Shown: positions 25,295-33,389, counted from the stretch's first letter. The stretch is DNA of 51,365 bases from Desulfobulbaceae bacterium UBA5611 (GCA_002424635.1 DIKT01000061.1:1-51365); one strand, 5' to 3'. Notes: generated from the sequence alone by a model not told the origin. Translations and numbers: made by a program.

Positions 25295-25396
25295 GGTTGG
25301 GTAGAGCGTGCGAAACCCAACAAAATCAGGGGCAGGTCAGGTTGCTCTGCGGCTCTACACAGCTTTTTGTTGGGTTTCGTTTCGCTCTACCCAACC
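25295..25396. repeat. 102-bp inverted-repeat element
   Basis: The left arm 25295-25322 (GGTTGGGTAGAGCG...) and right arm 25368-25396 (...CGCTCTACCCAACC) are reverse complements with few mismatches; the inner parts pair as GCGAAACCCAACA/TGTTGGGTTTCGT. The spacer of about 45 bases holds no gene. The form and the TTGGGT/ACCCAA ends are those of small dispersed hairpin elements common in bacterial genomes. Confidence 0.75.
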
Positions 25397-25422
25397 TTGT
25401 ACCTGCGTTTCTTATAGCGAGC

Positions 25423-25482
25423 TCCAGAGTCTGGCTTGACAATTTGATGTTTTCTTTGGCAGAATACCCACTTGTCAGCCTA
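25423..25482. repeat. imperfect palindromic repeat, copy b
   Basis: TGGCTTGAC near 25432 pairs imperfectly with TTGTCAGCC near 25472. Side by side with copy a (23315-23370) it shares GAGCTCC, GGCTTGA, GATxTTTTC and CAGAAT(A/G)CCCACTTGTCA in order. Confidence 0.6.
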
Positions 25483-25504
25483 ACCTCAAGTACATTCTCC
25501 CAAG

Positions 25505-25777
25505 TCAGCGGTTCGTCCCGCTGGCCCCGGGCCGTTGCCAGATCAGCTCATCATTGCGGTACACCTCGCGCACTCGGTGCAGGGGAATCCGCTGGTAAAC
25601 GCCCTCCTTGTCCATGAGGAGAAAGGACTCTTTGTTGCCTGGTTCAAAGAGGAGATCAACCAGCGGTCGCCTGATAATGCCGGCAACCAGACGGTCATAG
25701 TAGCCGATCTCAAAGAGGGCGTCGCCGAACTCCCTGTCCCATCTGATACGATTCAGTACCTGATCAATTGGCTGCAT
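25505..25777 (-). CDS. MJ1316/DUF504 domain protein
   Basis: A 90-residue cytosolic protein matching the MJ1316-type (DUF504) domain. The signature runs LNRIRWDREFGDALFEIGYYDR at the N-terminus and IPLHRVREVYRNDELIW at the C-terminus. The domain has been linked to recognition of RNA cyclic-phosphate ends in RNA repair; this bacterial stand-alone copy has no RNA ligase nearby. No strong ribosome site is visible. It is isolated between repeat elements. Confidence 0.82.
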   Translation of the reverse strand: MQPIDQVLNRIRWDREFGDALFEIGYYDRLVAGIIRRPLVDLLFEPGNKESFLLMDKEGVYQRIPLHRVREVYRNDELIWQRPGASGTNR

Positions 25778-25951
25778 ACAAGATTAGTTCGCGGAGCACC
25801 AAATGGCGGGATATCTTTTTTTCCGGCACATCCAGATAAAAAGGCCGGAGCAACGAATAGGATTGCATCAATGTGTGATATTTTGATCATCGTGCCTCCC
25901 GGAAAAGGCTTCCAAGCTATTGTCTAGTTTCTAAATATCACAGCCAGTAAG

Positions 25952-25991
25952 TGTTGTACAGAAAGAGCAGCACTGCTCTTTCTGTACAACA
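25952..25991. repeat. perfect 40-bp palindrome
   Basis: TGTTGTACAGAAAGAGCAG at 25952-25970 and its exact reverse complement at 25973-25991 are separated by two bases. There is no T-run on either side, so it is not an ordinary terminator. An operator, a hairpin element or an integration site are possibilities. Confidence 0.75.
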
Positions 25992-26543
25992 TATTGATAA
26001 TCCTGAGAGGAATCATCATTGTAACCTTCTGCATCTTAAGAAGCTAAGAAATTTGACGTTGCATCTAATGATTTTTACCAAATCTAATGGCCGGCCTTGG
26101 GTTGTATGACATGCCAATCGTCCGGTCCTCTGTAAATGCGTTAATGGCCTATATGTCAAAGGCCGTTATCGCCAATTGATTTCCGCTATGCCTGGCAGTG
26201 AGTAGTCTCTTTCCTCCTTGAAAAAAGGTAAATTTTCAGCATAATGAAAGAAAAGGGCCAACCATATTCTGGGCACCACCGTCACCGTGGGCGGCGTATT
26301 TTTTCCGGTCTCGGACCCGATCTCCATGTTGCTCTGACCGGCCATGGGCCGCTATTCCCGAACAACCCGGCGAGATTGGCGCAGCACCGCCACCGATCTT
26401 GCCGTCTGATCCTTTCGATAGAACCGCAATCCCTATGGACGGCAATATCTTTCGTCTCCCGTAAAAAGCAAAAAGAAGATGACGACGTCGTGTGCTTAGA
26501 GGGGCGGGGCTGTTGTAGGAAAAATCAGACAAGGAGGAGTGAC

Positions 26544-26615
26544 ATGAAGCTCTTACGACTCGGATTCAGGTGGTCAGCCCGCGCCGGACCAGTAATGGCC
26601 GGCGCGGGAGTGTGA
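26544..26615 (+). CDS. possible leader peptide over a GC-rich hairpin
   Basis: A 23-codon frame (MKLLRLGFRWSARAGPVMAG...) preceded by AAGGAGG eight bases upstream, a very strong ribosome site. Its second half lies on a perfect ten-base hairpin, CCCGCGCCGG at 26578-26587 with CCGGCGCGGG at 26599-26608. The combination resembles a leader peptide/attenuator, but no codon bias or T-run supports a specific regulator. It is about 100 bases before the secreted protein gene. Confidence 0.35.
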   Translation: MKLLRLGFRWSARAGPVMAGAGV

Positions 26616-26719
26616 GTGAGCGCGGTATAAAAAAGCGCTGCTCTTGGGCAGTTCGGCGCAATCAAGAACGGATTTTTAGTAAGTTGTCCCTCATTTTCTA
26701 CCAACACAGGAGGAAGCAT

Positions 26720-27127
26720 ATGAAAAGCATTACAAGCGTGTTTACCGTGGCGTTTCTTACGGGCCTGTTGCTGACAGGGGCAGTCGCCATGGCTGACCAT
26801 CATGCGGTCAAGGTCTCGAAGAAGGAAGGGATCGGCAGTTTTCTGGTCGACATTAAGGGTGTGACTCTGTATTATTTCAAAAAGGATACCCCCGGCAAGA
26901 GCGCCTGCGAAGGCGATTGTGTTACCCGATGGCCGCTCTATTTTCGTGAGGCCGTGGCTGCCAAGGACGGCTTGAAGACCGAGGATTTCGGGAGCATCAC
27001 CCGCGACGATGGCCAGAGACAGACAACCTACAAGGGCATGCCGCTGTACTATTTTGCTGGAGACAAGAACCCCGGAGAGACGACCGGGCAAGGAGTGAAG
27101 GATGTCTGGTATGTCGTAAATCCCTAG
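26720..27127 (+). CDS. secreted COG4315-type repeat protein
   Basis: A 135-residue exported protein. A signal peptide covers residues 1 to about 23 (TVAFLTGLLLTGAVAMA). Two related repeats follow: VDIKGVTLYYFKKDTPGKSA-CEGDC-WP and TTYKGMPLYYFAGDKNPGET, the pattern of the secreted repeat family PF03640/COG4315. The function of that family is unknown; members are periplasmic or surface bound. AGGAGG seven bases before the ATG at 26720 sets the start, so an upstream in-frame extension is not used. A terminator follows 30 bases after the stop. Confidence 0.87.
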   Translation: MKSITSVFTVAFLTGLLLTGAVAMADHHAVKVSKKEGIGSFLVDIKGVTLYYFKKDTPGKSACEGDCVTRWPLYFREAVAAKDGLKTEDFGSITRDDGQRQTTYKGMPLYYFAGDKNPGETTGQGVKDVWYVVNP

Positions 27128-27134
27128 CCGCTGC

Positions 27135-29753
27135 TTGAAAATACCGCTTGACCAGGGCCCCGTCTCCGGACGGGGCTTTTTTTTTGAAAGAACCCACAGT
27201 AATAGGATATCCATCATCAATCTCCCCATCCATGAAATCCTGCCGGAATTGCGGGCGCAGCTGGCTAACCACGAGGCGGTGGTTCTCAGTGCCCCGCCCG
27301 GCTCGGGCAAAACCACGGTGGTACCCCTGGCCCTGCTGGCCGAGCCCTGGCTGACGGGGCGGAGCATCCTGATGTTGGAGCCGCGCCGCCTGGCGGCCCG
27401 GCTGGCCGCCGCTTTCATGGCCAGGCAGTTAGGTGAGGAGGTCGGGAAGACCGTCGGCTATCGGGTCCGCTTTGAAGCAAAGGTCTCCCCGGCAACCAGG
27501 GTGGAGGTGGTAACCGTTGGGGTGTTCACCCGCCGGATTCAGGACGATCCCGAGCTGGCCGGGGTGGGGCTGGTCATCTTCGACGAATTCCACGAGCGCA
27601 GCCTGCAGGGTGATCTGGCCCTGGCCCTCTGCCTTGATGTGATGACCGGCCTGCGGGATGATCTCAAGCTCCTGATCATGTCCGCCACCCTCGACACCGG
27701 GGCGGTCAGCCGCCTGCTGGACAATGCCCCGGTGGTCATGGGCGCGGGCCAGACCTATCCCGTAGGCGTGGAATACAGCCGGGGTGGACAGTTACTCCAG
27801 CCCTACCCCCGCGAGATCGCCAAACAGATGGCTGCGGTTATCCACAGGGGGCTGACTGAGCAGCCGGGCGATATCCTGGTCTTTCTGCCCGGCGCCGCCG
27901 AGATCCGCCATACCCAGGCGCTACTGACCGCAACCCTGCTTCCTGCTGAAATCGCCATTCATCCCCTCTATGGCGACCTGAGTCTCGCGGCCCAGACCGC
28001 CGCGGTGCAGCCGGACCCGAAGGGAAGACGGCGCATCATCCTGGCCACCCCCATCGCCGAAACCAGCATCACCATCGAGGGTATCCATACCGTGGTGGAC
28101 AGCGGCTGGAAACGGACCCTGCAGTTCGATCCCAACAGCGGCCTGAGCCGCCTGACCACCCAGCGCATCTCCAGGGCCTCGGCCACCCAGCGCGCCGGTC
28201 GGGCCGGACGCCTTGGCCCGGGCCACTGTTACCGGCTGTGGAGCACAGGCGAGGAACACGGCCTCAAGCCCTTCGACCCGCCGGAGATCCTGGCCGCCGA
28301 CCTGACTCAGCTGGCACTCGACCTGGCCTGCTGGGGGGTGCATGATCCGGAGGCCTTAAGCTGGCTTGATCCGCCGCCGGCCGGCCATTACGCCCAGGCC
28401 CAATCCGTGCTGCGGGCTCTCGGGGCCTTGGACCATCAGGGCCACATTAGCCCCCTGGGCCGGAAAATGGCTGACCTCCCCGCCCATCCGCGCCTCGGCC
28501 ACATGCTGCTTGCGGCGGCCGAACATAATGCCATCCCTCTGGCCAGCGATCTGGCGGCCCTGCTCTCGGAGCGCGACATCATCAAGGGACGGGACCGGTC
28601 GGCGGATATCGAAGACCGGCTCCACGTCCTGGCTGCCTTCCGCACCGATGGCCCGGCAGCGGCTAAATCCCTGGATGCGGACACCGACGCCTGCCGCCGG
28701 GTGATCCAGACCAGCAGGCAGCTCCGGGATCATCTGCCGAAACCCGTCCGTAACAAGGCCGGAGGCACAGCTGTACCAACGGCGACCGTAGGCGAACTCC
28801 TGGCTCTGGCCTTCCCGGACCGGATCGCCCAGCGGAGGAGTGAGGGTAGTGGGCAGTACAAGCTGACCTCCGGCCGGGGCGCCGTTCTTCCTGCCCATGA
28901 CCGGCTCGCCGTCCACGAATATCTGGCGGTGGCCGAACTGGACGCGGGCCGGATTGAGGGCCGCATCTTTCTCGCCGCCCCCCTTGCCAAAGAAGCCCTG
29001 ATCTCCCTGTTCGCTGCCCGGCTGCAGCGGGAGAACAAGGTCTCCTGGGAAGAGCAAAGCGGTACGGTGAAGGCCCAGCGCCTCCTGCGGCTGGATGAGC
29101 TGATCCTGGAAACAAGTCCTCTGGCAAAACCTGCGGCCGAGGCGGTACTGGCCGCCCTGCTCTCCGGTATTCGCACTCTTGGCCTTGCCGCCTTACCCTG
29201 GAGCGACAAGGCCAGGGAGTGGCAGGCGCGCCTGGAAAGCATGCGGCTCTGGCAGCCGGAGGCGGGCTGGCCGGAGGTCTCAGATGAGTCCCTGCTCCAA
29301 AGTCTTGACCAGTGGCTGGCCCCCTATCTCACCGGGATGCGGAGCGCGGAACATCTCAAAAAACTCGATCTCTGCGCCATCCTCACCGCCCGGCTCGACT
29401 GGCAACAGCAGAGCCGGCTGGACCGGGAGGCTCCCACTCACCTCACGGTGCCCAGCGGCTCCAAGGTCCGGCTGCGCTACACTCCCGGTGAGCCGCCGGT
29501 CCTGGCGGTGCGCCTCCAGGAAATGTTCGGCCTGGCCGACACCCCAAAAATCTGCAACAACACGGTGCCGGTCCTCCTCCATCTGCTCTCTCCGGCCCAG
29601 CGTCCCATGCAGATCACCCAGGACCTGCGCGGCTTCTGGGAAGGAGCTTACCATGAGGTGAAAAAGGAACTCCGGGGCCGCTATCCCAAGCACCACTGGC
29701 CGGACGACCCCTGGCAGGCCCAGCCCACCAGCCGGATCAAGCCCCGCAAATAA
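27135..29753 (+). CDS. hrpB: DEAH-box ATP-dependent helicase HrpB
   Basis: Up to 872 residues. Motif I is SAPPGSGKTT, the DExH box IFDEFHERS, motif III MSATLD, then ETSITIEGIHTVVDSGW and QRAGRAGRLGPGHCYRLW, followed by the HrpB-specific C-terminal domain, close to the usual 820-850 residues. It is a nucleic-acid-dependent ATPase of uncertain cellular role. The start is a problem. The frame opens with TTG at 27135, but the terminator at 27157-27185 would then lie inside it; between the terminator and the conserved LPIHEILPEL there is no ATG, GTG or TTG, only ATA/ATC codons (27207-27216). The first standard start after that, TTG 27249, cuts conserved residues. The G+C content is high. Confidence 0.88.
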   Translation: MKIPLDQGPVSGRGFFFERTHSNRISIINLPIHEILPELRAQLANHEAVVLSAPPGSGKTTVVPLALLAEPWLTGRSILMLEPRRLAARLAAAFMARQLGEEVGKTVGYRVRFEAKVSPATRVEVVTVGVFTRRIQDDPELAGVGLVIFDEFHERSLQGDLALALCLDVMTGLRDDLKLLIMSATLDTGAVSRLLDNAPVVMGAGQTYPVGVEYSRGGQLLQPYPREIAKQMAAVIHRGLTEQPGDILVFLPGAAEIRHTQALLTATLLPAEIAIHPLYGDLSLAAQTAAVQPDPKGRRRIILATPIAETSITIEGIHTVVDSGWKRTLQFDPNSGLSRLTTQRISRASATQRAGRAGRLGPGHCYRLWSTGEEHGLKPFDPPEILAADLTQLALDLACWGVHDPEALSWLDPPPAGHYAQAQSVLRALGALDHQGHISPLGRKMADLPAHPRLGHMLLAAAEHNAIPLASDLAALLSERDIIKGRDRSADIEDRLHVLAAFRTDGPAAAKSLDADTDACRRVIQTSRQLRDHLPKPVRNKAGGTAVPTATVGELLALAFPDRIAQRRSEGSGQYKLTSGRGAVLPAHDRLAVHEYLAVAELDAGRIEGRIFLAAPLAKEALISLFAARLQRENKVSWEEQSGTVKAQRLLRLDELILETSPLAKPAAEAVLAALLSGIRTLGLAALPWSDKAREWQARLESMRLWQPEAGWPEVSDESLLQSLDQWLAPYLTGMRSAEHLKKLDLCAILTARLDWQQQSRLDREAPTHLTVPSGSKVRLRYTPGEPPVLAVRLQEMFGLADTPKICNNTVPVLLHLLSPAQRPMQITQDLRGFWEGAYHEVKKELRGRYPKHHWPDDPWQAQPTSRIKPRK
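27157..27185 (+). terminator. rho-independent terminator after the secreted repeat protein
   Basis: GCCCCGTC (27157-27164), a four-base loop, GACGGGGC (27169-27176), then nine T. The stem is perfect. Confidence 0.88.
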
Positions 29754-29942
29754 AGCGGAAGCAGTGATGTACGCCTGAAATATCTGAGGTAAGTGCCTAA
29801 AGAGCAATGCACGTCTGATGCTGCAAAATCACTGTGCGCTTGCTGTTCTTTGGAGTATTATGACCTTTCTCCAAAGGGAGAAAGTCGACTCCTGTTGGAG
29901 TAGGATGCATATTTTCTCAAAAAATCTGAAAAGGAGCGTTTT

Positions 29943-30575
29943 ATGGAACTTGATGAGGTTCCGGTAATCGGCATATTGCGGGGAGTGGAAGGTGATTTTT
30001 TTGGCGAGGTCATGCAGGTCGCCTTTGGTGCCGGACTTACGGCCATGGAGGTCACCATGAACACACCAGGTGCCGAAAAAATCGTTGAGAAATATCGCCC
30101 GGCCGTGCCTGACGGCAGGATGCTCGGTATGGGCACCATCCGTAATCTTGAAGAAGCCAGGCGGGCCGTGGCTGCCGGGGCCATGTTTCTGGTGACTCCC
30201 AATATGGACACCGGGGTGATCAACTATGCCAAGACGGCAGGCATCCCCATTGTCGCCGGGGCGCTGACCCCTACCGAGGTGTACGCCGCTTGGTCCGCCG
30301 GGGCCGATCTGGTCAAGGTTTTTCCCTGTGGCGCCATGGGTGGCCCCCAGTACATCAAAGATCTCCTTGGTCCTTTTGATCATATCAGGCTTGCCGCCGT
30401 CGGCGGGGTCAGCAGCGCCAATCTCCAGGACTATTTTGCCGCGGGCGCGGCAGCGGTGGGTGTGTCCACCAGCCTCTTCGGCGGTAAGGCCCTGCTGGAG
30501 AAGAACCTAGACCTGCTCGGGCAAAACGTAAAAAATTTCATTGAGCATTGCCGCGCTGCCCAGGATCGGGTATGA
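29943..30575 (+). CDS. eda: KDPG/KHG aldolase family protein
   Basis: A 210-residue class I aldolase of the Eda family, a TIM barrel. Schiff-base Lys125 lies in GADLVKVFPCG, and the catalytic Glu in FGAGLTAMEVTMNTPG. The phosphate-binding turns are GMGTIRN and AVGGVS. It cleaves 2-keto-3-deoxy-6-phosphogluconate, or a related keto-deoxy acid, to pyruvate and an aldehyde. AAGGAG six bases before the ATG. No edd gene is seen. It is followed after 132 bases by an HMGL-type aldolase gene. A member acting on another 2-keto-3-deoxy sugar acid is equally possible, so the symbol is provisional. Confidence 0.85.
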   Translation: MELDEVPVIGILRGVEGDFFGEVMQVAFGAGLTAMEVTMNTPGAEKIVEKYRPAVPDGRMLGMGTIRNLEEARRAVAAGAMFLVTPNMDTGVINYAKTAGIPIVAGALTPTEVYAAWSAGADLVKVFPCGAMGGPQYIKDLLGPFDHIRLAAVGGVSSANLQDYFAAGAAAVGVSTSLFGGKALLEKNLDLLGQNVKNFIEHCRAAQDRV

Positions 30576-30707
30576 TCCCCATCTTTATTAGCTATATTCA
30601 GGAGCGGTTCCTGCTGTCTTACGGGTCCTTATACCGCTCACGATACTCCAACCTTGATGTCGTTATTTTGAAACAACTGCCCATGTCTTTTAAAAGGAGA
30701 CTTTCCC

Positions 30708-31658
30708 ATGTTTAGACCGGAAATTAAAGTTATTGACTGCACTGTCCGCGATGGCGGTTTGATGAATAAATGGCAGTTTGACGACACCTTTGTCAAACAG
30801 GTCTATCATGCCCTGGCTGAGGCAGGGGTCGATTATATGGAAATCGGCTACCTTAGCTCCGAATCCGCCTTTGACCGCAATGTGGTTGGCCCCTGGCGCT
30901 TTTGCGGAGAAAAAGACCTGAAACGCATTATCGGCGATTCGGAAAAAAAGATCAAACTCTCGGCCATGGCGGACATCGGCCGCATCGACTACAACGACAT
31001 CCCGGTGCGCTCGGAAGGCTCTCTGGACATGATCCGGGTGGCCTGCTATATCCACCAGATCGACAAGGCCGCCGAGCTGGCGCACCATTGCATGGATAAA
31101 GGTTACGAGACCACGATCAACCTGATGGCGGTCTCCACTGTAGGGCCGCGTGATCTGGAAGAGGGGCTTAACGACCTGGCCAGGTGCCGGGTTCCCATCA
31201 TCTATCTGGTGGACAGCTTTGGCGCCTTTTACCAGGAGGATATCGAGGTGCTGGCCAAGATGTACATGGAGAGAATGCCGGAAAAAACCATCGGCATCCA
31301 TGCCCACAACAATCAGCAGCTGGCCTTTGCCAACACCATCTCCTCCGTTATCTGCGGGATCAACTACCTGGACGCCACCCTCTACGGCATCGGCCGTGGC
31401 GCCGGCAACTGCCCCCTGGAGCTGCTGCTTTCCTTCCTGAAGAATCCCAAGTTCCAGGTCCGCCCCTTGATCAAGGTGATCGAAGACCAGATCCTGCCCT
31501 GGCGGGAGAAGATAGACTGGGGCTACTTCATCCCCTACATGGTTTCCGGGGTTCTCAACCAGCATCCCAGAGCGGCCATGGCCTGCATGGAATCCGACAA
31601 AAAAAATCAGGTCACCGAATTTTATGATCAGATGACCAGCGTGGCTTCCGGCCTGTAA
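30708..31658 (+). CDS. HMGL/DRE-TIM family aldolase-like protein
   Basis: A 316-residue DRE-TIM metallolyase-type barrel. KVIDCTVRDGG is the DRE-type N-terminal motif with the metal-binding Asp, and GIHAHNNQQLAFAN holds the two metal-ligand histidines. YGIGRGAGNCPLELLL is the family C-terminal signature. It resembles 4-hydroxy-2-oxovalerate aldolases and HMG-CoA-lyase-like proteins of nucleotide-sugar or polysaccharide clusters. The C-terminal communication domain is short, and no acylating aldehyde dehydrogenase partner is present. AAGGAG precedes the ATG and a terminator follows. With the upstream Eda-type gene it makes a two-gene aldolase unit; the substrate is unknown. Confidence 0.8.
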   Translation: MFRPEIKVIDCTVRDGGLMNKWQFDDTFVKQVYHALAEAGVDYMEIGYLSSESAFDRNVVGPWRFCGEKDLKRIIGDSEKKIKLSAMADIGRIDYNDIPVRSEGSLDMIRVACYIHQIDKAAELAHHCMDKGYETTINLMAVSTVGPRDLEEGLNDLARCRVPIIYLVDSFGAFYQEDIEVLAKMYMERMPEKTIGIHAHNNQQLAFANTISSVICGINYLDATLYGIGRGAGNCPLELLLSFLKNPKFQVRPLIKVIEDQILPWREKIDWGYFIPYMVSGVLNQHPRAAMACMESDKKNQVTEFYDQMTSVASGL

Positions 31659-31683
31659 TCTTTTCAAAAAACATGTTTTGAAC

Positions 31684-31715
31684 AAGGCAGCCTCGGCAAT
31701 GAGGCTGCCTTTTTT
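31684..31715 (+). terminator. rho-independent terminator after the HMGL-type gene
   Basis: AAGGCAGCCTC, a six-base loop, GAGGCTGCCTT, then a run of T. It ends the two-gene aldolase unit. Confidence 0.88.
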
Positions 31716-31772
31716 GTTGACGCGAAGAGGTGAGCGGCTTGTATGGAAGCCAGCGGGATTGGGATTTCCATG

Positions 31773-31859
31773 GTCTACAATTGGGTGTTTTCTCAATCAA
31801 AATCCAGGGTGTCTACAATTGGATGTTTTCTCAATAAAAACGCCCAATTGTCAAGACCC
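31773..31859. repeat. repeat cluster, copy c: direct duplication and palindrome
   Basis: TCTACAATTGG(G/A)TGTTTTCTCAAT occurs twice in tandem (from 31774 and from 31812). The second copy pairs with CCAATTGTCAAGACCC at 31844-31859, making a palindrome from 31807. The TCAAGACCC end matches the repeats at 33342-33389 and 42641-42687. Confidence 0.65.
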
Positions 31860-31932
31860 TAGTCACTGACCTTGACCTTTGAATTAAAAGATTGGCAAGA
31901 AAATTTTCGCGTGAAGCCGTTTGTTAGGTACT

Positions 31933-32592
31933 TTACAAGTCTAATATTATTTTCTGTGCTTTATCCTCAAGAGCACTAGCTAGATGTATGAGCCGAGACT
32001 GATCATTCGATGAATTAGTTTCCTTGGCGCGTTGTCTATATAGGTTGGCAGTTTCCATAAGCTCTTTAATTTTTTCCTTAAGTTTTGAGTCAGAATCAGA
32101 GTCAGAATTTTTAAGAAGGTCACGTTGTTGACGGAGTTGCTCAATCTCGGATCTCAACTTCTCTTTTAATTCTTCGTCTTGAATTTCATTGAGTTCTTCA
32201 TCTCTTTTGGCTCTATCAATTAATTCTCTTTCTGAACTAGACAATATTGAGGAGCGCAATTTTTCTAATTCATTTTTTTTGACAAGCAATTTGTGCTCTG
32301 ATTGAGCTTGTAGAACATTTTTCATATCAGTAGGTTTTGTGCATAGAGCTAAAAAAAACAAATTTACCCAAGGATAAATGACTGAGAATGCGCCTGCCAA
32401 TATTGCCGGCAGAAAGATAAGCAACTTTAAACCTGTTTGGTCATCAAAATATTTTATTCTTTCTAGTGTACCTATATTTTCAAATAATAAATAAAATATA
32501 GGGCGCCAATTAATCGCGATAACTGCAATTAAAAAATACCCAAAAATTGGGCTTTTAACTCTTGACTCTATCGCTTCAAATATTTCTTTCAT
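31933..32592 (-). CDS. two-helix membrane protein with long coiled coil
   Basis: A 219-residue protein of unrecognised function. The N-terminus EIFEAIESRVKSPIFGYFLI is followed by two membrane segments (about residues 15-35 and 55-80), then an almost unbroken cytosolic coiled coil (about 90-215) rich in Lys, Glu and Ser. It includes an acidic SDSDSDSK insert. I recall similar N-termini in uncharacterised proteins with the same layout. The gene is clearly AT-rich compared with the topB and hrpB genes around it and lies between repeats, which suggests transfer. No strong ribosome site. Confidence 0.65.
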   Translation of the reverse strand: MKEIFEAIESRVKSPIFGYFLIAVIAINWRPIFYLLFENIGTLERIKYFDDQTGLKLLIFLPAILAGAFSVIYPWVNLFFLALCTKPTDMKNVLQAQSEHKLLVKKNELEKLRSSILSSSERELIDRAKRDEELNEIQDEELKEKLRSEIEQLRQQRDLLKNSDSDSDSKLKEKIKELMETANLYRQRAKETNSSNDQSRLIHLASALEDKAQKIILDL

Positions 32593-32730
32593 AGTTCTTT
32601 AACTAGTTTCTGTATAACCCGCAATTTTAATTCATCACCTTGCTTAGAAAAATTCAAGACTCAAATAACATGTATGCTTAATACACATATCCTAAGATAT
32701 TTGGCAATAATAAGATCAAAATTCAATATC

Positions 32731-33234
32731 TTAACATCCGCAGCACTTCTTGTATTTCTTGCCGCTGCCACAATGGCAAGGATCGTTACGGCCAATCTTT
32801 GGCACCTTTTTGTCGACTACAGAGGAGTCATCCTTGATGTCGCCATCCACATATAGCCATTGACCGTCCTCTTTCAGAAAACGTCTGACTTCGTGCAATT
32901 GCCAGGCCTTATTCAACGAAACTGCGGTCGCCTGGAATTCGACGATGCCTTCGTTATCAGTCTCTGCCCCTTGTTCCGTACGTACAATAAGAAGACCCTG
33001 CCATTCAGGGATGACGTCAGGATTAATTTGGTCGGGTCTGGTCGTTGGATGCCATGACCGGAGCAGGTAGGCGATATCTCGGCTGACATAGGCGGTGTAG
33101 CGTGACCGCATCAAAGCTTCGGCGGTTAAGGCCACCAGATCTCCCGCAAGCAATGGGCCGCAACAGAGAATGTAGGGCCTGCCGGAGTGGCAGGGGCAGC
33201 TAGCGGTATCAGGTACGGACTGGTTGCTCTTCAT
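32731..33234 (-). CDS. ychJ: YchJ-family protein with two SEC-C motifs
   Basis: A 167-residue protein matching the YchJ family. An N-terminal zinc-binding CPCHSG...CCGPLLAG motif is followed by the central EALMRSRYTAYVSRDIAYL domain and a C-terminal SEC-C motif (GRNDPCHCGSGKKYKKCC). SEC-C segments bind zinc and contact nucleic acid or protein partners (as in SecA). The function of YchJ is unknown. The ATG at 33234 is chosen to match the family start; a longer frame reaches 33291. The upstream palindromic repeat begins only a few bases before. Confidence 0.85.
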   Translation of the reverse strand: MKSNQSVPDTASCPCHSGRPYILCCGPLLAGDLVALTAEALMRSRYTAYVSRDIAYLLRSWHPTTRPDQINPDVIPEWQGLLIVRTEQGAETDNEGIVEFQATAVSLNKAWQLHEVRRFLKEDGQWLYVDGDIKDDSSVVDKKVPKIGRNDPCHCGSGKKYKKCCGC

Positions 33235-33242
33235 TAATTTAT

Positions 33243-33389
33243 GGGTGCCTTGAAAAATGGTCTTTTTGCCCAAACTCGGCGTTATGCTCAAAATTTTATC
33301 CTCGGAATATCAAATATATGCCTGCGGTAAAATTTTTCACATGCCTTGATTTTGAACAAAAATCCTCATTTTTCAAGACACCCTTATAT
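33243..33389. repeat. inverted repeat around the ychJ upstream region, copy d
   Basis: GGGTGCCTTGAAAAATG at about 33243 and CATTTTTCAAGACACCC at about 33367 are reverse complements with one mismatch, spanning roughly 140 bases. The right end, 33342-33389, reads TGCCTTGATTTTGAACAAAA-ATCCTCAT and matches the repeat at 42641-42687 almost base for base. Confidence 0.6.

Larger units (their letters stand above)
25778..26719. other. long intergenic region without a recognised gene
   Basis: About 940 bases between the MJ1316-type gene and the secreted repeat protein. It contains the palindrome at 25952-25991 and a 23-codon frame with a hairpin at 26544-26615. Frames at about 26236-26615 on both strands have no recognisable motifs. 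It may hold degraded genes. Confidence 0.55.

Noticed and set aside
25535..25927. 130-codon plus-strand frame
   Set aside because: It is antisense to the MJ1316/DUF504 gene and its upstream region, and the domain signature is on the minus strand.
26236..26532. 98-codon minus-strand frame and overlapping plus-strand frame
   Set aside because: Neither has motifs, ribosome site or sensible composition. At most a degraded gene.
30690..31796. 368-codon open frame on the minus strand
   Set aside because: It is antisense to the HMGL-type gene, whose catalytic motifs are clear. The frame is a codon-usage shadow.
31684..33389. CRISPR array in the repeat-rich stretch
   Set aside because: The repeats are palindromic, irregularly spaced and only two or three per site, without equal-length spacers or cas genes.
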